From: Bacillota bacterium
GTDB lineage: Bacteria; Bacillota; Bacilli; Paenibacillales; Paenibacillaceae
Length of the DNA: 64,000 nucleotides
Direction: 5' to 3'
Assembly (NCBI GenBank): GCA_023433615.1
Contig: JAEZCJ010000213.1
Span: 1-64,000 of the forward strand
Shown here: one piece after another, positions 53,621 through 60,541 of the stretch
Position numbering within the stretch: position 1 is the stretch's first letter
Layout of the letters: each line of letters opens with the position of its first letter
Position numbers and translations under genes: made by a program
The notes under the pieces: model-generated
What the model saw: only the letters and a program-made list of their open reading frames with translations
The model's database searches: none
Told to the model about the DNA's origin: nothing

Positions 53621-54931
53621 TTACTGTCTTCTCAATTCTGCCGTGAGCAGCGCTTCTAACGAAGCCAACGCTTCTTCAACCGTCTGCCTCTCCGCTAGGA
53701 CGTCTCCGACGGCGCGAACCGCTTGCTCGCTGTAGAAGGCATACGCCTCCTCGGGTATAGCGTCATACAGGAACAAGCCCTTCGGTACGACCTCCTGACT
53801 ATAGAACGGAGACAAGTCCAGCTTCCAACTGCTCTCAGGGATGGCGATCTTAGCGGGAATCATGCCTGTAAATTGATTCTTAACAGCAGCCTTCTGTCTC
53901 GCTATCGCATCGCTGTTCGCGAATTCGAGCAATGCCCAGGCTTCCTCTTGAACAGATGACTGCTTAGCGATCGAATAGATATCTGCCGGTTGTAAAAATG
54001 CTTGGTACGTTCCCGGAGGCGCCGCCATTCCCCAATCCTTCATCGCATCGTCCATTCGGAGCAGCGGCAGAAGGTCCGAGTTCGCAAGGATCATGGCCGC
54101 TTGCCCCTCCAAGAAAGGCCAGTATTTCTCCGTGCTGATGACGCCTTCGAACGGCTGATCCTCTTCTTCCCGAATGGGGACAAAGTCAATCGCGCCGGCG
54201 CGATAGCCTTCTATAATACTGTTCCATATTGCAGTCCATGCCTCCGTGTGCAGCGTACCCGCCTGCCCGTTCATATCCGCAGGGGCCAGCCATTCCGTCC
54301 TCCCCGCGTATTCGATTAGCTGGAACAGCCTTGAGTCTGCCGCGTTCTTCCCCGCTGAGACGAGGCCATATTGCTTGTTCCCTTGGTCGTCTTCGTCCGG
54401 GAACGATGCTGCCACTCGCATGAGGTCGCTCCATGTCATGCCATCGGAAGGATAGTCGAGACGGTATCGATCGAAAATAGCTTTATTGTAGAAGAGCGCC
54501 AGGCTGTGGATGTCGGATGGGATGCCGTAGAGTGCATCATCGCCCGCGGCAGGCTTCAGGCTCGCCATGACCGAAGCCGGATAACCGGCAAGATCATAGC
54601 CATGCCGCTGCACCAGCCCGTCCAGCGAAACCACTATTCCTGCCTCGACGAGACTGTAGTAGAAATATCCCCCGCTGACTATGAGATCCGGTTGTTCTTC
54701 GTTCATCCATCGCTGGACCGCAGATTCGTTATTTGCAATGTCGGGAATCCCCGTATATTCAAGCCGAATATGCGGATTCGCCTCTCGAAACGCAAGCCCG
54801 AAATCCCGCTCGAAGTTTTTGGATGAGTAAGTCGCGACTTTCAGCGTAACCGTCTCTTTCGGCGTGTCCTTGCTGCATGACGCAAGTATCAGGATCAGGC
54901 TCATGGCGACCAATACAGCACGCAATCGCAT
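53621..54931 (-). CDS. Orphan solute-binding lipoprotein, second copy
   Basis: About 436 residues. Signal peptide with lipobox LILASC, then a family-1 binding fold (VTLKVATYSSKNFERDFGLAFREANPHIRLEYTGIP; ALFYNKAIFDRYRLDYPSDGMTWSDLMRVA). Distantly similar in layout to the other lipoprotein at 51846-53144, suggesting duplication. AAAAGGGGGAAA before ATG 54931 sets the start. It lies 19 nt after the ABC exporter gene. No importer permease is present nearby. Confidence 0.86.
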   Translation of the reverse strand: MRLRAVLVAMSLILILASCSKDTPKETVTLKVATYSSKNFERDFGLAFREANPHIRLEYTGIPDIANNESAVQRWMNEEQPDLIVSGGYFYYSLVEAGIVVSLDGLVQRHGYDLAGYPASVMASLKPAAGDDALYGIPSDIHSLALFYNKAIFDRYRLDYPSDGMTWSDLMRVAASFPDEDDQGNKQYGLVSAGKNAADSRLFQLIEYAGRTEWLAPADMNGQAGTLHTEAWTAIWNSIIEGYRAGAIDFVPIREEEDQPFEGVISTEKYWPFLEGQAAMILANSDLLPLLRMDDAMKDWGMAAPPGTYQAFLQPADIYSIAKQSSVQEEAWALLEFANSDAIARQKAAVKNQFTGMIPAKIAIPESSWKLDLSPFYSQEVVPKGLFLYDAIPEEAYAFYSEQAVRAVGDVLAERQTVEEALASLEALLTAELRRQ

Positions 54932-54950
54932 GGCATTTCCCCCTTTTCTG

Positions 54951-56717
54951 CTATGTATGAATGACTTCATGCGATACGCTTCCTTCTTCGCGGTTCGCTT
55001 CCCACATCTCCGCATATTTTCCTTGCTGCCTCATTAACGCCGCGTGACTGCCCTGCTCGATTACGACGCCCTGATCCATCACGATGATTCGATCTGCGTT
55101 CACTGCCAGCTTCAGATTATGCGTGACGAGCACGAGGATACCGGATGCATGTTTCTTCCGGATCATGTCGATCAGCGCCATCTCTGTCACCGGGTCAATT
55201 TCGGATGTCGGTTCGTCTAAGATCAGCAGCGAGCATTGCTTATACAGCGCCCTCGCCACGGCGAACCGTTGCCACTGCCCGCCGGAGAGCTCTCTGGCAC
55301 CCAGATAGTCATTACCCAGCACGGCATCCAGCTCATGCTTGAGCTCACCTGTCAGCAGCATTGGGTATTCGCCCAGCAGCGCATCGATGTCTTGCTTCTC
55401 ATAATCATCGCGCATCGCGATATTCTCGTAGCCGCTTAGCGGATACCGATTGAAGTCTTGGTTGACCAGCGCGATCTGCTCGTATACGCTCTTTCTGCTC
55501 AACCGGTTAATATCCTGATTATTAATCATCAATACATGATCTGGGACTTCGTGCAGTCCTGCAATTATTTTGGCAAGCGTCGACTTGCCCGAGCCATTCT
55601 CCCCGACGAGTACGATGAATTCGCCTGCCTGCATATACAGCCGAATGTTGGCGAGCGTCTGCCGGGATCGCGCAGGGTAGGCGAACGACAAGTCCCTGAG
55701 TTCAATCGAATGGATCGGTTCAACGAGTTCATCTTGCTGTTCGCCGTGATCGGTCACGTATTGATGAATAAAGTCAGCGAGCTGCTTGCGGAATAAGAGC
55801 ACCTTCTTGTTGGAGCCCGATAAGATCCAGAAGGTCTTCAGCGCGCCGACCAACGACAATGCGGTCGTTGACACAGCCATATAATCGCCGATTGACATGG
55901 CATTCCCCGTTACCCGGAACAGAAGAATGATCTGGATGACGAAGTACCCGGCGGGGCTGATGATGTCCATACCGAATCCCCACGCCATATTCTTCGTCAG
56001 AAGCCTCCGCTTCGCGGCTATCAGTACCCGATTGAGGCGATCCCACTTCGCGGACAGCACTTTACGGTAAGCGTAGAGGATCAACTCCTTCTGTGCATAC
56101 GGATTGAACAGCAGCGCGAGAATGTTCCGCGATTCCATGCTCGCTTGCGAATGTACGGCCTGGTGCGCCAGCGTTCGCTTCGCTTCCCCGATTGTGAACA
56201 TTAGGCCCGGAATCGAAGCAGCGAACGCAACTCCCACGACCATCCAAGAATAGTGGGAGACGAGATATACATAGACCGCAACCATCACAAGCTGATGCAG
56301 CATATCGATGGTCGTTCCTATGAGCTGCCCCGCGTGCGCAATATTATTTTTCAGCAAGTAGAAATCATCCTTATAACGAGGCGATTCCAGCTTGGTAATC
56401 GTATGGATGGCTGACGTCACACCCAAGAGATAGTGATCCAGCTGATGGGAGACTCGCATCATATAGATCTCTTGGATATAGCTGCGCAGCCGGCCTGCGG
56501 CCAACTCGGCCAACTGCACGATCATTAGAATGAGCGCTATCGCGGCCAATGAAGCAGTATTGCCTTGCACCCCGCCTAGCAGATCGAAGAACACTTTCGT
56601 CTGCTCGAACTTCACCCAACCGATCACGGGGGCGGCGGCGATCAGCAAGACAATGCCGGCGAGCAGCGGTCCAGAGCCGCGAATCAACAGATATGCCCAT
56701 GCGCGCATTCCTATCAT
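54951..56717 (-). CDS. ABC exporter (fused permease/ATPase), peptide-export type
   Basis: 588 residues: six TM helices (about 1-310) and an ATPase domain with Walker A GENGSGKST, signature ELSGGQWQRFAVARALYK, Walker B LLILDEPTSEID and H-loop VTHNL. The LSGGQWQ form is common in lantibiotic and bacteriocin exporters such as NisT/SpaT. There is no N-terminal C39 peptidase domain, consistent with a peptide lacking a double-Gly leader. The start overlaps the stop of the thioredoxin-like gene (ATGA). It probably exports the six-Cys peptide. Confidence 0.88.
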   Translation of the reverse strand: MIGMRAWAYLLIRGSGPLLAGIVLLIAAAPVIGWVKFEQTKVFFDLLGGVQGNTASLAAIALILMIVQLAELAAGRLRSYIQEIYMMRVSHQLDHYLLGVTSAIHTITKLESPRYKDDFYLLKNNIAHAGQLIGTTIDMLHQLVMVAVYVYLVSHYSWMVVGVAFAASIPGLMFTIGEAKRTLAHQAVHSQASMESRNILALLFNPYAQKELILYAYRKVLSAKWDRLNRVLIAAKRRLLTKNMAWGFGMDIISPAGYFVIQIILLFRVTGNAMSIGDYMAVSTTALSLVGALKTFWILSGSNKKVLLFRKQLADFIHQYVTDHGEQQDELVEPIHSIELRDLSFAYPARSRQTLANIRLYMQAGEFIVLVGENGSGKSTLAKIIAGLHEVPDHVLMINNQDINRLSRKSVYEQIALVNQDFNRYPLSGYENIAMRDDYEKQDIDALLGEYPMLLTGELKHELDAVLGNDYLGARELSGGQWQRFAVARALYKQCSLLILDEPTSEIDPVTEMALIDMIRKKHASGILVLVTHNLKLAVNADRIIVMDQGVVIEQGSHAALMRQQGKYAEMWEANREEGSVSHEVIHT

Positions 56718-57157
56718 AACAGACTGAACTGATAATTCGGGCTTATCGGTTCGCTTACCGTAATCCGCATGGAGCGGTCAATGCGGTAGACCCATGGAAT
56801 CGCGGGAACCTTCAGCTGATCGACCATGAATTCAATCGGTCTAGCATAGAGCTCCAGCCTGTCGCCGAGCGCCTCTTGGATCAGTCCGAGCTCCGCTTCA
56901 TCGCAGTCGATCAAGAGAATAAGCTTAGCTAGGACAGCCTTGTCCTGTAGCTTGTTCAACCAATAAAGGCATGGCCTGCAGCCGGTACTTAGCGTCAGTA
57001 TATATCCGCCGTCCGCCAATTGCCGATATAAGGTGAATTGCCCGTCACGATCCAGCGGAAAATCCGGAAGCCGGTCTCCCGCATGATATTGCGTCGGTTT
57101 CCTTAAGAACCTCCTGCAGCTATCGCTCAGTACCGCCGTCTCTTCCATCTGCTCCAT
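56714..57157 (-). CDS. Thioredoxin-like protein with CRPC motif
   Basis: 147 residues. The motif STGCRPCLYWLNKLQ holds Cys60-x-x-Cys63 with Pro before the second Cys. A later VPAIPWVYRIDRSMRITVSE has the cis-Pro loop. Peroxiredoxin/TlpA-like fold without signal peptide; an additional Cys14 and Cys85 are present. GGAGG lies 6 nt before the ATG. It follows the peptide gene after a large hairpin and overlaps the exporter gene. A role in thiol-disulfide chemistry on the peptide is inferred. Confidence 0.78.
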   Translation of the reverse strand: MEQMEETAVLSDSCRRFLRKPTQYHAGDRLPDFPLDRDGQFTLYRQLADGGYILTLSTGCRPCLYWLNKLQDKAVLAKLILLIDCDEAELGLIQEALGDRLELYARPIEFMVDQLKVPAIPWVYRIDRSMRITVSEPISPNYQFSLL

Positions 57158-57198
57158 GATATCCTCCTCTCCGATCTAGCCCGGCTCTTATGCTGTAA

Positions 57199-57232
57199 CG
57201 CCATTCCCCCTCGGGGGCGAGGGGGAATGGCG
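57199..57232 (-). promoter_or_regulatory. Perfect 15-bp hairpin after the Cys-rich peptide gene
   Basis: CGCCATTCCCCCTCG (57199-57213) pairs perfectly with CGAGGGGGAATGGCG (57218-57232) around a 4-base loop. No T-run follows, so it is more likely a partial terminator or an mRNA-end stabiliser than a full stop. Such elements commonly raise expression of a peptide precursor over the downstream genes of the same operon. Confidence 0.75.
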
Positions 57233-57239
57233 CCAGCCG

Positions 57240-57431
57240 TTACTGGGAGCAGCAAAGACCTGTGTCCTGGGATTGATAGTCATAGTAGACATCGAAAGGA
57301 CTCGGTCTAACGCAAGTTTGCTTCGAATAATTCATGTAGCGGTACAGCGAGCTGGAACCGCTGCATAGGCTTGTACTGCATGATTCCCACGTTTCAATAC
57401 CTGCGTTAATGTATCCCGGATCGCACGCCAT
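57240..57431 (-). CDS. Six-cysteine small peptide, candidate secreted/modified peptide
   Basis: 63 residues, starting MACDPGYINAGIETW and ending QSQDTGLCCSQ. Cys at 3, 18, 23, 40, 60 and 61 would allow three disulfides; the peptide is also rich in Tyr and Ser. There is no signal peptide, TM helix or double-Gly leader. AAAGGAGG is ideally placed before the ATG, implying strong translation. Neighbours are a MauE-like redox protein upstream and a thioredoxin-like protein plus peptide exporter downstream, so I infer that it is the product of this operon (bacteriocin, signal or toxin). I do not recognise the sequence family. Confidence 0.75.
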   Translation of the reverse strand: MACDPGYINAGIETWESCSTSLCSGSSSLYRYMNYSKQTCVRPSPFDVYYDYQSQDTGLCCSQ

Positions 57432-57503
57432 GTCATATTCCTCCTTTCATTTCTAATTTGGACGGCTATGCCAGCCGCAGATCAATCATAGCACCGTCGT
57501 AAT

Positions 57504-58370
57504 TTACATTAAATCCCTCATATGCGGTATTATTGGATAATACTCTTGTGTATCGAGCTCCATATATGCGATCACTTCGCTATAGCGAGTGACCTTGCCC
57601 TTATGTCCGACATAGAGAATCGGATTCATCTGGTCCAGAGAAGCATGTTCCGGCGTACTGCCAGCCTTGTACTCGATCACATCATGGCTGCGCCAAGCAA
57701 GCCGCTTAAGCCGCCATGCATACTCCGGCGCTGCAAGGAGGATATGGTAGCCTTGCAGTCGCGCAAGCAGACGTTCGATCTCAGGCAATTGCGGAGATCG
57801 GTAGCTTAGCACAAGCAGCGTGAAGTCGAGCCGCCGTTCTTGAATAGCCGGGTTCAGCACCTGCAGATGCTCGGCTCGCTCGCCAAGCTCGCGCCGATAT
57901 GTCACAGCCCATGTGACGCAGGCTGCTGCCAGCACCGCGAGCCCTACTCCCGCGCTGCCTTCGGAGCTTATGCTGCGTGCAGGCATCCAATAGCCAGCAA
58001 CGACTAGCAGGATGAGCGCTGCATTCCTGGCGAGCGGATAACGGTTCAGCCAGCTCGCTCTTCCGAAGCAGGAACAATTGGCGCCGCTCTCCGTCCGCCG
58101 CCTGCGCACGATGGTCATTGCAGTGAAGATGAATAGGGCCGTTAATGCCGCCGTCTCCTTATAGCCCTCGTATCCGATGATGAAGAGTATGGCAAGCATA
58201 AGCTCCGCGGCAAGCGCCGCGATGCTTGCGATAGGGACAAGCCGTGTCCCCACGATGTGGAATGACCGGATTTCCAGTTCGAAATCCCGGATGGCGTGCG
58301 CCTTAAGCAGCGCCGACGTCAGGAACACATAGGCCATCAATGCATCGATTGCATAGCTCAATATCGACAT
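57504..58370 (-). CDS. MauE-like redox membrane protein with C-terminal domain
   Basis: 288 residues. The N-terminal half is a MauE/DoxX-type four-helix membrane domain (LTSALLKAHAIRDFELEIRSF; LAAELMLAILFIIGY) with the characteristic C-x-C-F-G motif (NCSCFG, Cys99 and Cys101). MauE proteins assist disulfide formation with a thioredoxin-like partner (MauD). After a further TM pair, about 110 soluble residues (RLDFTLLVLSYRSPQLPEIERLL...MNPILYVGHKGKV) look like a thioredoxin fold without CxxC. This gene begins 7 nt after the regulator gene, just ahead of the peptide gene. Confidence 0.82.
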   Translation of the reverse strand: MSILSYAIDALMAYVFLTSALLKAHAIRDFELEIRSFHIVGTRLVPIASIAALAAELMLAILFIIGYEGYKETAALTALFIFTAMTIVRRRRTESGANCSCFGRASWLNRYPLARNAALILLVVAGYWMPARSISSEGSAGVGLAVLAAACVTWAVTYRRELGERAEHLQVLNPAIQERRLDFTLLVLSYRSPQLPEIERLLARLQGYHILLAAPEYAWRLKRLAWRSHDVIEYKAGSTPEHASLDQMNPILYVGHKGKVTRYSEVIAYMELDTQEYYPIIPHMRDLM

Positions 58371-58377
58371 ATGCGCC

Positions 58378-58608
58378 TCAGTCGAAAAGAATCTTAAGCA
58401 GCAGTGCTGTCTTCGAATGGACTTCCGCCTTTTTGTGGATGCTCTTAATCATGGTGCGAACGGTATGCTCACTTAACCACAACCGATGTGCAATCGAACG
58501 ATAGTCGTGATCCTGAAGCCACAACAGCGCGACACTCGCCTCCCTCTCGGATAACTTCACGCTCTGAAGCTTATGTTCCAGGACTGCTACATGCGTATCG
58601 CTTAACAT
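58378..58608 (-). CDS. Minimal LuxR/GerE-type HTH regulator
   Basis: About 76 residues, essentially a bare LuxR-type helix-turn-helix: LSEREASVALLWLQDHDYRSIAHRLWLSEHTVRTMIKSIHKKAEVHSKTALL. GerE-like stand-alone HTH proteins of similar length are sporulation-stage regulators in bacilli. ATG 58608 is preferred (GGGG 8 nt upstream) over GTG 58617. First gene of the Cys-peptide operon, which it may control. Direct repeats of TGATCAATT lie upstream. Confidence 0.85.
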   Translation of the reverse strand: MLSDTHVAVLEHKLQSVKLSEREASVALLWLQDHDYRSIAHRLWLSEHTVRTMIKSIHKKAEVHSKTALLLKILFD

Positions 58609-58736
58609 TATTGGCACCCCGTTTCATTAAGTTTGGAATTCCCTGCGCGAAGTCAGCGCCACCTCCTTCTCGATTCCTAATATGGATGCATTTGCCACAC
58701 TGTTTCAGTGTACGAATGGATGCCTGCCAGTGTCTA

Positions 58737-58766
58737 TGATCAATTCAAGCGATGTGGTGATCAATT
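58737..58766. promoter_or_regulatory. Direct repeat TGATCAATT x2, 21-bp period
   Basis: TGATCAATT at 58737-58745 and 58758-58766, start-to-start 21 bp (two helical turns), about 130 bp upstream of the LuxR-type gene. This tandem spacing suits a regulator binding one DNA face. The rest of 58609-59033 holds no gene that I can support, only this repeat and the hairpin at 58858-58884. Confidence 0.45.
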
Positions 58767-58857
58767 TTACTAACAGCTGGTGCATCTAGATCAAGAGGGT
58801 CGATTCGGGAGCCAATTACTTGAAGCCAGCCAATTCGCCTGCTGGCAGAAAAGAGAA

Positions 58858-58884
58858 GATCACCACCCCGTGTGGATGGTGATC
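58858..58884 (-). terminator. Terminator closing the RHS/immunity region
   Basis: GATCACCA (58858-58865) pairs with TGGTGATC (58877-58884). Read on the minus strand the hairpin is followed by TTCTCTTTTCTG. It separates the toxin/immunity genes from the Cys-peptide operon. Confidence 0.65.
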
Positions 58885-59033
58885 CCCCTGATTTTGTAAA
58901 TTGCTTCAGATATTTAACCCACGTAGGACCAATCGCCTCGCTCGATGGAATACCGTATGAAGATGGTCAGGAATATCCGTATCTTCTAAACGTTTGGATT
59001 TGTTGATCTGAATAAAGCATCGGTGACAGACCC

Positions 59034-59435
59034 TCACCAAATTCTCCACCAAGGTGGTTTTAATTTCTTAACTTCGTTCATATCTATTTCAAACCCATCG
59101 AATTGTGTTTTTGTATCAACTGCAGAAATCATCAACATATCAGCTAGTTCTTCTAATGCTTCATTACTCAAATTGCACACCGGAGTGATAATTTCTATTA
59201 AATACTTTGAACTCTCATCTTGCTCGAATATGGTTACCTTGAATCCACCTTGATATTCAGCTTTTAAACTTTCTGCTTGTTCATACAAATCAGCGACTAG
59301 ATACGCATTAATTCGCCCTTTGTCTCCTTTTCTTATTCCCTTTTCACATAGTTGCTGCCAAAGCATTTTTGTAATTTTATGTTGTTTTAGTCTTTCAATC
59401 GGGTCGACTTTCTCGATTCCAGCAAATACACTCAT
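59034..59435 (-). CDS. RraB-like family protein, candidate immunity/accessory gene
   Basis: 133 residues. INAYLVADLYEQAESLKAEYQGGFKVTIFEQDESSKYLIEIITPVCNLSNEALEELADMLMISAVDTKTQFDGFEID follows the layout of the RNase E inhibitor RraB family (alpha/beta domain ending in the [Y/F]DG motif). Bacillota lack the classical RNase E target, and RraB-like folds recur next to polymorphic toxins, so an immunity or accessory role is inferred. AT-rich compared with the genes to its left, like the toxin tip. I am unsure of the family call. Confidence 0.6.
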   Translation of the reverse strand: MSVFAGIEKVDPIERLKQHKITKMLWQQLCEKGIRKGDKGRINAYLVADLYEQAESLKAEYQGGFKVTIFEQDESSKYLIEIITPVCNLSNEALEELADMLMISAVDTKTQFDGFEIDMNEVKKLKPPWWRIW

Positions 59436-59546
59436 AAAGGTTACCCTCGAATCTGTAATTATATTCTATATTCGCGCCTGGTAATCGTGAAATGCTTATG
59501 CTGCTAAGTTCGCATTTCCAAAATCACCAGCCCGGTTTAACATCGC

Positions 59547-60473
59547 CTATATTATAAAAGAATCGCTTGCAATATCCACATCCGGGTTCAACCGCTTTAA
59601 TTGTATCCCGTAATCTCTTTTCATCTTCGAGATGTGAATCGACTCTAAGCTTGGAAAGTACTCCTTCAGATTTGTTAGATCAACCTCTACATTACATAAT
59701 AGGAAACTCATACGTTTCACGTGTTTCAATTCACCGAGCTCTGTTAGATTCATCGGCTTCTTGCAACTATTCACAGTTAAAAACTCTACTCCTTGAAACG
59801 TGCTAAGAGTTCTTAAATCCAACTTGTTACAGCCACTCACAAGTAACCTTTGGATATTGCTGTTGTCTCCTGTGAATCGCTCAAGATTGCGACACCCTTG
59901 TACACTAAGATCATTTACGCGTTCTACTATAGAAATATCTCCCAACTCTTTAAACTTGCAGCTTTTGAATGATACTGTTTCAACATTCATCTTTTTCCAC
60001 TCTGCAAAGTCCGGCTCCATCGAGTGATATATTTCCATCCATTTAAGACTCTCGCAGCCTGCGACAGCCGATAGATCCTCCATTCTCCCAACAGAGATTT
60101 CGACCTTGTTGACTTTTGATTGGGACAGTAGAGATATATCCCTTCGTCGATTACGATCCGTATTAATATTGATATATTCTCCTTTTTCGAACCGCTCAAT
60201 GCCATCCAAGGTTTTGATTTGATAGCCATAAACAAACAAACTTTTTAAATTCGGAAGCGCTCGAAGTACGCGAAGGTCACTTAAAGATGAGTTAAAGTGA
60301 ATCGTCAAGGTTTGAATCCGATCAATGCCTTCAATCTGCTGCAGATGCTCAATCAATTCCTCAGCATCGACTGTACGGCCTAACCGATTAGTTAGTTCCG
60401 CCCATTGATGCTCCTCTTCTATACGAGTTATCTCTTTTACTAGACTTTCTTCCAGAACAAGCCTATCGGACAT
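59547..60473 (-). CDS. Leucine-rich-repeat-like solenoid, probable immunity protein
   Basis: 308 residues with irregular leucine-rich units of about 20-25 residues (LRALPNLKSLFVYGYQIKTLDGIERF; VNDLSVQGCRNLERF; IQRLLVSGCNKLDLRTLSTF; VEFLTVNSCKKPMNLTELGELKHVKRM). No signal peptide or TM helix. It begins 68 bp after the RHS toxin stop, with AAGGATGTGAAAGG upstream. The position directly after a polymorphic toxin tip and the matching AT-rich composition make it the best candidate for the cognate immunity protein; that is inferred. Confidence 0.72.
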   Translation of the reverse strand: MSDRLVLEESLVKEITRIEEEHQWAELTNRLGRTVDAEELIEHLQQIEGIDRIQTLTIHFNSSLSDLRVLRALPNLKSLFVYGYQIKTLDGIERFEKGEYININTDRNRRRDISLLSQSKVNKVEISVGRMEDLSAVAGCESLKWMEIYHSMEPDFAEWKKMNVETVSFKSCKFKELGDISIVERVNDLSVQGCRNLERFTGDNSNIQRLLVSGCNKLDLRTLSTFQGVEFLTVNSCKKPMNLTELGELKHVKRMSFLLCNVEVDLTNLKEYFPSLESIHISKMKRDYGIQLKRLNPDVDIASDSFII

Positions 60474-60509
60474 CCTTTCACATCCTTTCGTCTTACTGGC
60501 GAGAGTATA

Positions 60510-60535
60510 AGCCCGAATGAGATCTCATTCGGGCT
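60510..60535. repeat. 26-bp perfect palindrome between toxin and immunity genes
   Basis: AGCCCGAATGAGA followed immediately by its exact reverse complement, 7 bp after the RHS stop codon. It could be a terminator-like hairpin without T-run that limits read-through into the immunity gene, or a recombination/regulatory palindrome. Confidence 0.65.
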
Positions 60536-60541
60536 AGAAGC

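Noticed and set aside
58618..59033. A further small peptide gene upstream of the regulator
   Set aside because: Short frames exist, but none has a convincing ribosome binding site or Cys pattern like the 63-aa peptide.
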